Shown here piece after piece: positions 1 through 5,819 of a DNA stretch of 11,143 nucleotides. Position 1 is the first letter of the stretch; each line of letters begins with the position of its first letter. Where the stretch lies: assembly GCA_900540805.1 (NCBI GenBank), contig UQHL01000040.1:1-11143 (forward strand), written 5' to 3'. A program made the position numbers and the translations under genes. The DNA comes from an uncultured Eubacteriales bacterium. GTDB lineage: Bacteria > Bacillota > Clostridia > Christensenellales > Borkfalkiaceae. The notes beneath the pieces were generated by a model. That model saw only the letters and a list, made by a program, of their open reading frames with translations. It ran no database searches and had not been told where the DNA came from.

Positions 1-7
1 GTATTAT

Positions 8-49
8 CCCCTTTTAGGGGTTATGCAAACCACCAGTTTACTGGTGGTT
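8..49. repeat. Tandem hairpins at left window edge (possible IS200/IS605-type end or terminator)
   Basis: Two perfect hairpins stand next to each other. The first has arms CCCCT (8-12) and AGGGG (16-20) with a 3-nt loop. The second has arms AACCACCAG (28-36) and CTGGTGGTT (41-49) with a TTTA loop. They lie just past the stop codon of the leftward gene at 56-334, so the second could serve as its terminator, although the T-run after it on the minus strand is only three bases. Paired subterminal hairpins of this kind are also typical of IS200/IS605-family ends, and a similar hairpin occurs at 11103-11125. No transposase gene is inside the window, so the mobile-element reading is inference. Confidence 0.4.
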
Positions 50-55
50 ATGATT

Positions 56-334
56 TCAGATGGCTTTTCGGCCGCGCAGATAAGACGCGATGACGCCGAT
101 ATCATAGGCGCTTTTCGGATTGAGCACCCGAAAGTCGTGCAGTCCCAGCGCCGTTTCCCGATGCCTGCCGTTTCCGTACTCGAAATCGCCGTAAAGGGGA
201 CGGTCGTGGCCGGTATAGGAGTCGATCAGTGTCCCGACGCTTCCCTTCGGTAACCCCTGCTTGACGTGGGAATCATTGGTAAGCACGATGAGGTCCATTT
301 CTTCGGCCAGCTTGTTGTCTATGTACTTGTCCAT
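56..334 (-). CDS. Small unidentified protein, 92 aa
   Basis: I do not recognise a named family. The start is well supported: an AGGAGG-type ribosome binding site (about 344-349 on the minus strand) lies 9 nt before the ATG at 334. The protein is soluble, with no signal peptide or membrane segment. The stretch around residues 13-52 (hydrophobic strand, then L-P-K-G-S-V-G-T-L-I-D, then Y-G-D-F) is reminiscent of small SH3/KOW-like beta-barrel proteins such as the DUF4926 type, but this is a weak resemblance. The gene is monocistronic as far as can be seen and is divergent from the PEP carboxykinase gene. Its stop codon is followed at once by the hairpins at 8-49. It is probably a real gene of unknown function. 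Confidence 0.7.
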   Translation of the reverse strand: MDKYIDNKLAEEMDLIVLTNDSHVKQGLPKGSVGTLIDSYTGHDRPLYGDFEYGNGRHRETALGLHDFRVLNPKSAYDIGVIASYLRGRKAI

Positions 335-363
335 TTTGCCGTCCCTCCTTTTCCCGTGTCATT

Positions 364-391
364 AGTTTACCACCGTTTTCAAAAAATACAA
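364..391 (-). promoter_or_regulatory. Possible sigma-A promoter for the 92-aa gene
   Basis: On the minus strand TTGTAT (391-386) is followed after 16 bp by TAAACT (369-364). Transcription would start near 357, giving a leader of about 23 nt that carries the ribosome binding site. Both boxes deviate from consensus, so the call is tentative. Confidence 0.35.
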
Positions 392-492
392 GCGGACTCT
401 GCCAACTTTTTTCCTCATTTTTCCAAATATTTTTTCGTCGCGTCCCTGCCCCTGCCTTTTTGAGACAAACGCTTGAGAATAAGGTGAAAAAT

Positions 493-506
493 ATTTTACG
501 TAAAAT
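493..506. promoter_or_regulatory. 14-bp perfect palindrome upstream of pckA promoter
   Basis: ATTTTAC (493-499) is followed directly by its reverse complement GTAAAAT (500-506), 14 bp before the -35 box. The position suits a regulator binding site. It does not match the CcpA cre consensus or the Rex site pattern as I know them. The regulator is unknown, and chance cannot be excluded in AT-rich DNA. Confidence 0.35.
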
Positions 507-520
507 TTATCCCAAAACGG

Positions 521-549
521 TTTACAAACAAAATGTTTTGTGTTATACT
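521..549 (+). promoter_or_regulatory. Sigma-A promoter of pckA with internal inverted repeat
   Basis: TTTACA (521-526), a 17-bp spacer and TATACT (544-549), preceded by TG at 541-542, form a near-consensus extended -10 promoter. The expected start is near 556. The spacer contains the inverted repeat ACAAAA-TG-TTTTGT (528-541), so a protein bound there would block RNA polymerase directly. This is an operator candidate for control of the PEP carboxykinase. Confidence 0.65.
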
Positions 550-589
550 TATAATCGGTAGAAAAAGGGCTTCAGCAGGAAAACGTGAA

Positions 590-658
590 ATGTTAGAAAA
601 TAACATCAGTTTTCACAAGGTAGGAAAAACGCGGAAAAACAGGGCGGAAAAGCCTTGA
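590..658 (+). CDS. Possible 22-codon leader ORF in the pckA 5' UTR
   Basis: An ATG at 590 opens 22 codons that end at TGA 656-658, inside the predicted leader of pckA. An AGGA (577-580) lies 9 nt upstream at a suitable distance for translation. The peptide is rich in Lys, Arg and Asn. Its first codons overlap the inverted repeat ATGTTA (590-595) / TAACAT (601-606). Short frames occur by chance, and no regulatory codon run is visible, so this is only a candidate. Confidence 0.2.
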   Translation: MLENNISFHKVGKTRKNRAEKP

Positions 659-728
659 AAGCTCTCTCCTCGGCCCCGATTGAAACCGCTTTTTAAGACA
701 AATCAAGCATTTGGCAAAATTAACTTTT

Positions 729-734
729 AAGGAG
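729..734 (+). promoter_or_regulatory. Ribosome binding site that sets the pckA start
   Basis: AAGGAG lies 9 nt before ATG 744. An in-frame TTG at 711 lies upstream of this site and has no comparable site of its own, so the ATG at 744 is the better start. Confidence 0.75.
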
Positions 735-743
735 ATAACCGAT

Positions 744-2537
744 ATGATGACCAACAACAAAAAGGTTTTGAAGTTTGTTGAAGACAGCGCGGCGTTTGCT
801 CAGCCGGACAAAATCGTCTGGATCGACGGCAGCGAGGCGCAGAGAGACGCTCTGCGCGCGGAGGCCGTGGCTTCCGGAGAAATCCTCAAGCTCAACGAGG
901 AGCTTCTGCCCGATTGCTATCTGCACAGAACCGCGGAAAACGACGTCGCCCGCGTAGAGGACAGAACGTTTATCTGCTCGCGGAAAGAAGAGGACGCGAT
1001 GCCTCATTCCATCGTCAAATGGATGGCGCCCGATAAAGCTTATAAGATGGTCGAGGAGATCGCCCGCGGCAAGATGAAGGGCAGAACGATGTACGTCATT
1101 CCCTATTCCATGGGCGTGATCGGGTCTCCGTTCTCCAAAATAGGCATTGAAGTCACCGACTCCATTTACGTCGTTCTCAACATGGAAATCATGACGAGGG
1201 TCGGCACCGCCTGCCTCGAACAGCTGGGTGAAAACGGCGATTTCGTCAAGGGCTTCCACTGCAAGTGCGACGTCGATCCCGAAAAGAGATACATCATGCA
1301 TTTCCCCGAAGACAACACGATCGTGTCGGTCAACTCCGCTTACGGCGGAAACGTGCTTCTGGGCAAAAAGTGCTTTGCGCTCCGTATCGCCACGCACCTG
1401 GGCAAGGAAGAGGGCTGGATGGCCGAGCATATGCTCATCCTCGGCTGCAAGCGTCCCCAGGACAAAGAAATCAAATACATCGCGGCGGCTTTCCCTTCCG
1501 CCTGCGGAAAGACCAACCTCGCCATGCTGATTCCTCCTCAGGAATACCTCGACGCGGGCTATGAAATCCAGACGGTCGGTGACGACATCGCGTGGATCCG
1601 CGTGGGCGAGGACGGCAGGCTTTGGGCGGCCAATCCCGAAAACGGGTTCTTCGGCGTCGCGCCCGGCACCAACGAACACTCCAACCCCAACGCTTTGGCG
1701 GCGACCAAGAAGGGGACCATCTTCACCAACGTCGCTTACGATCCCGAAACCAACACCGTTTGGTGGGAGAAGCTGACGAAAGAGGCGCCCAAGCGCCTCA
1801 TCGATTGGAAGGGCAACGAATGGACGCCCGAAACCAACGCGGACGGCAAGCATCCCGCGGCGCACCCCAATTCCCGTTTCACCGCGCCCGCCGTCAACTG
1901 CCCCTGCATCTCGCCCGAATTCGATTCCAAGAAGGGCGTTCCCCTGTCCGCGATCATCTTCGGCGGCAGACGGGCGACGACCACCCCGCTTGTATATCAG
2001 TCCAGAGACTGGAACCACGGCACCTTCGTCGGGACGATTATGTCCTCCGAAACGACTGCCGCCGCGACCGGCGCGGTCGGCGTGCTCCGTCACGATCCCA
2101 TGGCCATGAAACCCTTCATGGGCTATTCGGTGGATCAGTACTTCCAGCATTGGATCGATATGGGCGCTAAGGTTCCCGCGGAAAAACAGCCCAAGATCTT
2201 CAACGTCAACTGGTTCCGTCAGGACGAAAACGGCGACTTTATGTGGCCCGGGTTCGGCGACAACATGAGAGTGCTCGACTGGATTCTCGACCGCTGCGAG
2301 GGCAAAGTAGAGGCGCAGGAGACCGCGATCGGCTATGTGCCCTATGCGAAAGATATCAATATCAAGGGCGCCGACGTTACCCCCGAAACCCTCGACAAGC
2401 TGCTCTATGTCGATAAGGCGCGCTGGGGCGCGGAGGCAGAGGAGATCGAGAAGTATTACGACGACAATTTCGGCGATAAGCTTCCCAAGGAAATCCGCGA
2501 AAACCTCGAAGTCCTTAAAGAAAACTGCGCGAAATAA
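744..2537 (+). CDS. pckG: Phosphoenolpyruvate carboxykinase, GTP-dependent
   Basis: Interconverts oxaloacetate + GTP and PEP + CO2 + GDP (EC 4.1.1.32) in the cytosol. It is a gluconeogenic step, or in fermenting anaerobes often runs as PEP carboxylation towards oxaloacetate. From ATG 744 the protein is 597 aa, the usual length for the GTP class and longer than the ATP class. The P-loop with the hyper-reactive cysteine reads FPSACGKTN at residues 250-258. The metal-binding kinase-2 motif GDDIAW is at 279-284. The guanine pocket is seen at W490-F491, F499 and F504 in the NWFRQDENGDF...GFGDN stretch, which marks GTP rather than ATP use. The substrate-binding region GGRRATTTPL and SSETTAAAT are also intact. 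A 33-nt longer frame from TTG 711 is possible but less likely. It is transcribed alone from 521-549 with a long leader, and ends at the terminator at 2553-2586. Confidence 0.96.
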   Translation: MMTNNKKVLKFVEDSAAFAQPDKIVWIDGSEAQRDALRAEAVASGEILKLNEELLPDCYLHRTAENDVARVEDRTFICSRKEEDAMPHSIVKWMAPDKAYKMVEEIARGKMKGRTMYVIPYSMGVIGSPFSKIGIEVTDSIYVVLNMEIMTRVGTACLEQLGENGDFVKGFHCKCDVDPEKRYIMHFPEDNTIVSVNSAYGGNVLLGKKCFALRIATHLGKEEGWMAEHMLILGCKRPQDKEIKYIAAAFPSACGKTNLAMLIPPQEYLDAGYEIQTVGDDIAWIRVGEDGRLWAANPENGFFGVAPGTNEHSNPNALAATKKGTIFTNVAYDPETNTVWWEKLTKEAPKRLIDWKGNEWTPETNADGKHPAAHPNSRFTAPAVNCPCISPEFDSKKGVPLSAIIFGGRRATTTPLVYQSRDWNHGTFVGTIMSSETTAAATGAVGVLRHDPMAMKPFMGYSVDQYFQHWIDMGAKVPAEKQPKIFNVNWFRQDENGDFMWPGFGDNMRVLDWILDRCEGKVEAQETAIGYVPYAKDINIKGADVTPETLDKLLYVDKARWGAEAEEIEKYYDDNFGDKLPKEIRENLEVLKENCAK

Positions 2538-2552
2538 TCGGATATCGTCAAT

Positions 2553-2586
2553 AAAAAAGGAACGGCAATTCTGCCGTTCCTTTTTT
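2553..2586. terminator. Bidirectional intrinsic terminator between pckG and ygjV-family gene
   Basis: Arms 2553-2567 and 2572-2586 pair over 15 bp with a 4-nt loop. The GGAACGGCA core is flanked by A-run and T-run, so there is a U-tract on either strand. It sits between the stops of two convergent genes and can serve both. Confidence 0.92.
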
Positions 2587-2629
2587 CGTTTACGGAAACC
2601 GCTCGCGCGGCGATTTTTTCGTTTGGTTT

Positions 2630-3265
2630 TTATACGGAAGGGGGCGTTTCGTCCGCGGCCTTTTCCTCGCGGAAAGGCATTGCAGTGCTTTCGGCGGCGC
2701 GGGAAAACTTCTCCCCGCTTTCGTCCCCGTCGGGAAACTTTTTCGCGCTCTCTTTTTCGGCCTTTTTTTTGCGGAACCGTATTTCCGCAATCGTGATGGA
2801 AGCGACGGTAAAGATCTCGGTGAGCACGCCTGCCGCCGACAGGCAGATTGCGTCGTAAACGATCCACAGCGCGCTGGAGGGCAGAGTGAGCAGCCGCACG
2901 AGCTTGGGTCTCTTCATGCCGTAGGCCAACGTCGAGGCGATTTTTCCCAAAATGGCCAGCAGACTGACAGGCCCTACCCAGGTCAGCGCGCCCGCCGCGG
3001 CCATCATCAAAGAAAAGACCGCGATCCCCGCGGCAGTGGATTTTCCTTTTTTGACGCGGTCGGCAAATACGAGATTGCGCGCGCAGCCGATGAGATTCAT
3101 CGCCACGCCCGTATAGGCGCGCAGCAGGACAAACTGAAGCGCAAACGTCAGCTCGCTCGCCGTCTTGAAGAGCATAATTTTTTTATGATTGTTGTTCTGA
3201 TAGGCGATAAACCCGAACGCCGCGCCGATAAATCCGATAAACTGAACGCAAATTTTGAAAAACAT
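2630..3265 (-). CDS. YgjV-family inner membrane protein
   Basis: A 211-aa polytopic membrane protein of the YgjV family (Pfam Imp-YgjV), whose function is not known. Hydrophobic stretches lie at about residues 4-20, 34-56, 70-110 and 118-155, suggesting six or so helices. The N-terminal block with GFIGAAFGFIAYQ and the following K-K-I-M-L-F-K segment is typical of the family. The last 45 residues form a charged tail rich in Lys and Glu that is probably cytosolic and is not needed for the fold. The start was taken at 3265 because GGAGG (3277-3273) lies 7 nt before it; an ATG nine codons upstream at 3292 lacks such a site. It shares a terminator with pckG and is divergent from the DeoR-type regulator, which could control it. 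Confidence 0.82.
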   Translation of the reverse strand: MFFKICVQFIGFIGAAFGFIAYQNNNHKKIMLFKTASELTFALQFVLLRAYTGVAMNLIGCARNLVFADRVKKGKSTAAGIAVFSLMMAAAGALTWVGPVSLLAILGKIASTLAYGMKRPKLVRLLTLPSSALWIVYDAICLSAAGVLTEIFTVASITIAEIRFRKKKAEKESAKKFPDGDESGEKFSRAAESTAMPFREEKAADETPPSV

Positions 3266-3300
3266 CTTTCTGCCTCCGCTTGACTCCAGCATATATTTGT

Positions 3301-3328
3301 ATTATAATAATCATAAGCAAATAAGCAA
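3301..3328 (-). promoter_or_regulatory. Possible promoter for the ygjV-family gene
   Basis: On the minus strand a perfect TATAAT (3306-3301) is preceded after 16 bp by TTGCTT (3328-3323). The start would fall near 3294, giving a leader of about 30 nt. The -35 box is weak. The 150-bp gap to the divergent regulator gene leaves room for operators, but no clear palindrome was seen. Confidence 0.45.
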
Positions 3329-3416
3329 AGCACGGAGACTGCTTTCGGGGTTTTGCGCATAAAATTGATAGTCGGCCAAAAATAATTGCTCATTTTGGCG
3401 AAAACGGGCGGGAATT

Positions 3417-4163
3417 ATGAAAGAAAACAAAGAGGAAGAAATTCTCGGTTTTTTGCAGGAGAGAAAATACGCGGAAGTCAGCGAGCTTGCGGCGAAGCTG
3501 TATCTGAGCGCTTCGACGGTGCGGCGGCGGCTGACGGAGCTGGAAAAGAAAGGGCTGGTGACGCGCACGCACGGCGGCGCGGAGATAAACGACGGCAATA
3601 ATTTTTTGCCCAGCTTTACCTTCCGCGCGCACCAGAACAGCCTGGAAAAGAAAAAAATCGCCCTGACGGCGATCAAACTGATCAAAAACGGCGACATGGT
3701 GTTTCTCGACGGCTCCACATCCGCGTTTTTTATCGCGGAATACCTGTCGGAATTTGATAATCTTAAAGTGGTGACGAACGGGATCGACACTCTTTCGCTG
3801 CTTTCGAAAAACAATGTGACGGCGTATTCGACGGGCGGAATCGTTTCGCCTGTCAACCGTTCGGTGCTGATCGGGCATTTCGCGGCGGAGATGATTGCGG
3901 GGATTCATGCGGACATCGCCTTTTTTTCCGCGCAGTCGGCGGGGCGGGACGGCGTGATTTCCGACTGCTTTGAGGAGGAAAACGTCTTGCGGCTGTGCAT
4001 GATGAAGAATGCGTCAAAAAAGGTTTTTTTGTGCGACGGCGCCAAGTTTGAAAAACAATCGGCCTTTCGTCTGTGCAGTGTGCGCGATATCGACTGTATC
4101 GTGAGCAATCGGGATATACGCGACCATTTCGATACGGACGCTTTGCCCGAGCTTTTGTATTGA
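3417..4163 (+). CDS. DeoR/GlpR-family transcriptional regulator
   Basis: A 248-aa cytosolic repressor-type protein. Residues 6-55 form the DeoR winged helix-turn-helix (recognition region L-S-A-S-T-V-R-R-R-L at 30-39, then G-L-V-T-R-T-H-G-G at 46-54). Residues 75-235 form the DeoR sensor domain, related to the sugar-phosphate isomerase fold, with DGST at 98-101 and VVTNG at 118-122 that normally hold a sugar phosphate. Length is normal for the family. The ribosome binding site is poor (GGGCGGGA close to the ATG), suggesting low expression. No sugar operon is beside it; the only near partner is the divergent ygjV-family gene. The true effector and targets cannot be told from the sequence. Confidence 0.9.
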   Translation: MKENKEEEILGFLQERKYAEVSELAAKLYLSASTVRRRLTELEKKGLVTRTHGGAEINDGNNFLPSFTFRAHQNSLEKKKIALTAIKLIKNGDMVFLDGSTSAFFIAEYLSEFDNLKVVTNGIDTLSLLSKNNVTAYSTGGIVSPVNRSVLIGHFAAEMIAGIHADIAFFSAQSAGRDGVISDCFEEENVLRLCMMKNASKKVFLCDGAKFEKQSAFRLCSVRDIDCIVSNRDIRDHFDTDALPELLY

Positions 4164-4200
4164 AAAATAAAAGCGCCGCGGCGCTTATGTCCCGCGGCGC
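4163..4200 (-). terminator. Intrinsic terminator of the small RNA
   Basis: Read on the minus strand, GCGCCGCGG (4200-4192) pairs with CCGCGGCGC (4181-4173) across a 10-nt loop, followed at once by TTTTATTTTT (4172-4163). The U-tract exists only on the minus strand, so it does not serve the plus-strand deoR-type gene, whose stop codon it touches. An alternative hairpin is the 16-bp palindrome at 4171-4186. Confidence 0.75.
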
Positions 4201-4364
4201 GACAGCGCTGTGAAGAAAAAAGAGACTTTTGATTTGCGTTTTTCCCTTAAAAAGGATAATCCCCCCGAAGCCTTGCGGTCTCGAGGGAACTACCTATATG
4301 ATAAGGGGGAAAATGATGAGCTGTATCAAGTAAATCTCTTGAAGAATCACTTCATTTGATTTAC
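4164..4364 (-). ncRNA. Predicted stand-alone small RNA, about 200 nt, family not identified
   Basis: The body is framed by a promoter (4399-4371) and an intrinsic terminator (4200-4163) on the same strand, with no reading frame of note. The 5' end folds as GTAAATC (4364-4358) with GATTTAC (4337-4331), enclosing TGAAG/CTTCA. The middle can form a rod: TTGAT pairs with ATCAA, TTTTCCC..TT pairs with AAGGGAAAA, and CCCTCGA (4288-4282) pairs with TCGGGGG (4268-4262, one G-T wobble) below a GCAA-containing loop. Internal loops separate the helices. Length, isolation and the rod with open internal loops recall 6S RNA, but I could not match a conserved core, and an orphan regulatory RNA is equally possible. 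It ends against the 3' end of the deoR-type gene. Confidence 0.5.
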
Positions 4365-4370
4365 AAGTAT

Positions 4371-4399
4371 ATTCTACTATATTCCGACAAAAAAGTAAA
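4371..4399 (-). promoter_or_regulatory. Sigma-A promoter of the small RNA
   Basis: On the minus strand TTTACT (4399-4394), a 17-bp spacer and TAGAAT (4376-4371) form a good vegetative promoter. The expected start is at about 4364, exactly where the 5' hairpin begins. No protein gene lies downstream on this strand. Confidence 0.65.
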
Positions 4400-4459
4400 A
4401 TGTTTTTTCGAATTTTTTTGAAAGTTTCTGAAAGTATTAAAAATGGGCAAAAAATGAAA

Positions 4460-4519
4460 ACAATTTACATTTTCACATATTTTTCACAATTTTGCTTTGA
4501 TAAAATGTAAAAAAATTGT
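4460..4519. repeat. Interrupted inverted repeat in AT-rich spacer
   Basis: The 14-nt arm at 4460-4473 (ACAATTTACATTTT) is matched in reverse complement by 4502-4519, apart from four extra A residues in the second arm. The loop holds direct repeats of TTTTCACA. It lies about 100 bp upstream of the small RNA promoter and downstream of spmB. Its role is unknown. Confidence 0.4.
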
Positions 4520-4545
4520 AAAGCGATAACAAAAGGGAAGGGAGT

Positions 4546-4597
4546 AAAAATTCGGGACGATTCCGCGGCGGCGGTTTATTTTCCCCGCCTTTCCCGT
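4546..4597 (-). terminator. Possible terminator downstream of spmB
   Basis: On the minus strand CGGGA (4596-4592) pairs with TCCCG (4557-4553), enclosing GGCGG (4589-4585) with CCGCC (4574-4570). AATTTTT follows (4552-4546). The helix is interrupted by unpaired bases, so it is a moderate candidate for ending the spmAB transcript. Confidence 0.35.
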
Positions 4598-4624
4598 TCG
4601 CTTTTTTCCGTGCGTATAAAAGGC

Positions 4625-5137
4625 TTACATGATTTTACACAGAAAACAGCAGAGCACGACGGAGGCGAAGTAGGAAAAGAGAGAGATGACGAGGGCGGCG
4701 GTAAACTTTTTTTGTTTGACTTCGGAAAAATAGACGGCGCCGATATAGAACACTGTTTCCGACGAGCCGTAGGCGACGCAGGCGCAACGCGCGGCGTAGC
4801 TGTCCGCGCCGTAGCGGGCGAGGATGTCCGACAACACCGCCGTGGAACCGTTGCCCGAGAGGGGCTTGATCAGCACCAGCCGCGCGATTTCTTCGGGGAT
4901 TCCCAAGCCGCGAAGCAGTGGGGCGAGAAGCTGCACCAGCTTTGCTTCGAGTCCGCTCACTTCAAACAGCTTGGTCAGCATCATTACCGCGGCGATGTAG
5001 GGAAATACCGACATGACGAGCGGAATCGCGCCCTTGACGCCTTCGGTGAAGCTGTCGTAAACGCGCACCTTTTTGAATACGGCAAAGAGGAAGGTGGCGA
5101 GGAAAATAAGGGGGATAATCAAGCTGAAAAACTTCAT
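4625..5137 (-). CDS. spmB: Spore maturation protein B
   Basis: A 170-aa polytopic membrane protein with the nucleoside-recognition (Gate) fold. With SpmA it is needed for full dehydration of the spore core and hence heat resistance in Bacillus and Clostridium; the transported molecule is not established. The family pattern is clear: F-P-Y-I-A-A-V-M-M near residue 46, the K-P-L-S-G-N-G-S-T-A segment near 91-100, and Y-G-S-S-E-T-V-F-Y-I-G-A near 122-133. Length is close to the roughly 178 aa of B. subtilis SpmB. Its ATG overlaps the spmA stop as ATGA (5137-5134), so translation is coupled to spmA. Confidence 0.94.
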   Translation of the reverse strand: MKFFSLIIPLIFLATFLFAVFKKVRVYDSFTEGVKGAIPLVMSVFPYIAAVMMLTKLFEVSGLEAKLVQLLAPLLRGLGIPEEIARLVLIKPLSGNGSTAVLSDILARYGADSYAARCACVAYGSSETVFYIGAVYFSEVKQKKFTAALVISLFSYFASVVLCCFLCKIM

Positions 5138-5763
5138 GGTCTCTGCCCTGCCCCCTGTGTTTTTGCTTTTTTGAGCCGCGTTGCCGCGAGGCTTTTTTTC
5201 TTTTCCTTTCGCTTCCCCGCAGGGATGAACAGCTTGACGAGAAGTACCCCGAGCACGGAGGAAAACGCCGTGGCGAGCATGGTGGGAAGAATGATGTCCG
5301 CGGCGGAGGCGCTTCCCGCGGCGATACGGAATGCGACCACCGACGTGGGGATGAGCTGGAGAGAGGTGGCGTTGATGACGAAGAGCATGGAGGAGGAATA
5401 CCGCGCGTTTTTGCTTTTATCCAGCAGTGTGGCGGCGCGTATGCCGTAGGGAGTGGCGGCCCCGCCGATCCCCAGAAGGTTGGCCGAGAGGTTCATTCCG
5501 ATCGCGGAAAGCGCCTCTTCGTCCTCCGTTTTGAACAGCTTGCGGCAAAGCGGCTTTAATAGCTTCGAGATTCCGCGCGCGACCCCGCTCTCCTCCCACA
5601 GCTTCATCAGCCCCAGCCAGGCGGCGTAGGTCGCCAGCAGAGAGAGGCTTAAGGTGGCGCTCCGCGTCGCGCCGTCGAGGAGTGCGGGGAGAAAGCCCGA
5701 CGGATCCACGACCAGAAGAACCGCGGCGGAAAGTATGAAGATGGCGGCAAAAACAGCGTTCAT
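5134..5763 (-). CDS. spmA: Spore maturation protein A
   Basis: A 209-aa polytopic membrane protein, partner of SpmB in spore core dehydration. It shows the SpmA signature N-L-S-A-N-L-L-G-I-G-G-A-A-T-P-Y-G around residues 92-108, preceded by a Gate-type helix with A-W-L-G-L-M-K-L. The C-terminal 30 residues are a basic tail rich in Lys and Arg. The start must be ATG 5763 or later, because an in-frame TAG lies only two codons upstream. No ribosome binding site precedes this ATG, and the promoter -10 element ends 5 bp before it (see 5768-5794), which suggests a leaderless mRNA. It is first gene of spmA-spmB and is divergent from metG. Confidence 0.94.
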   Translation of the reverse strand: MNAVFAAIFILSAAVLLVVDPSGFLPALLDGATRSATLSLSLLATYAAWLGLMKLWEESGVARGISKLLKPLCRKLFKTEDEEALSAIGMNLSANLLGIGGAATPYGIRAATLLDKSKNARYSSSMLFVINATSLQLIPTSVVAFRIAAGSASAADIILPTMLATAFSSVLGVLLVKLFIPAGKRKEKKKSLAATRLKKAKTQGAGQRP

Positions 5764-5767
5764 ACGC

Positions 5768-5794
5768 TATTATATGCGGGCGGTTGTCCGCAGT
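5768..5794 (-). promoter_or_regulatory. Mother-cell sigma factor promoter of spmAB
   Basis: On the minus strand AC (5794-5793), 16 bp, then CATATAATA (5776-5768) fits the sigma-K pattern AC-N16-CATANNNTA exactly. The same -10 also resembles the sigma-E type (CATAnAnT), with ATA one base too far upstream for the usual sigma-E spacing. Mother-cell transcription of spmAB is what is known in B. subtilis. Only five bases separate the -10 from the ATG, so transcription should begin at or next to the start codon. Confidence 0.55.
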
Positions 5795-5819
5795 ATTCGA
5801 TAAAACGCCGCAAAAGTAT

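Larger units (their letters stand above)
335..743. other. AT-rich intergenic region between divergent genes
   Basis: About 400 bases without a convincing protein gene. The left part holds the start signals of the leftward 92-aa gene. The right part holds the PEP carboxykinase promoter (521-549), a perfect 14-bp palindrome (493-506), an inverted repeat in the promoter spacer (528-541), and a long 5' leader with inverted repeats and a possible 22-codon reading frame (590-658). The DNA is clearly more AT-rich than the flanking genes. Confidence 0.7.
4164..4624. other. Intergenic region between convergent deoR-type and spmB genes
   Basis: About 460 bases with no protein gene. It holds a predicted minus-strand small RNA gene (body 4164-4364, promoter 4371-4399, terminator 4163-4200), then an AT-rich stretch at 4400-4545 with a long interrupted inverted repeat (4460-4519) and two direct copies of TTTTCACA (4470-4477, 4481-4488), then a possible terminator for spmB (4546-4597). 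A purine-rich GGGAAGGGAG at 4534-4543 looks like a ribosome binding site but no start codon or gene follows it on the plus strand. Confidence 0.6.

Noticed and set aside
711..743. TTG start for pckG giving 11 more residues
   Set aside because: It lies upstream of the AAGGAG that fits ATG 744, has no site of its own, and the shorter protein has the normal family length.
720..2867. 715-codon open frame on the minus strand across pckG
   Set aside because: It is antisense to a fully conserved pckG, starts inside the ygjV-family gene, has a composition rich in Arg and Gly from GC-biased codons, and shows no family features.
4255..4380. Riboswitch or small RNA on the plus strand at the same place as the minus-strand RNA
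   Set aside because: A GATAAT at 4255-4260 has no -35 box at proper distance, no plus-strand gene lies downstream, and the U-tract of the terminator is only on the minus strand.
4610..5449. 279-codon frame on the plus strand over spmB and spmA, preceded by a purine-rich GGGAAGGGAG
   Set aside because: It opens with GTG far from the purine-rich site, is antisense to two recognised genes, and its protein resembles nothing I know.
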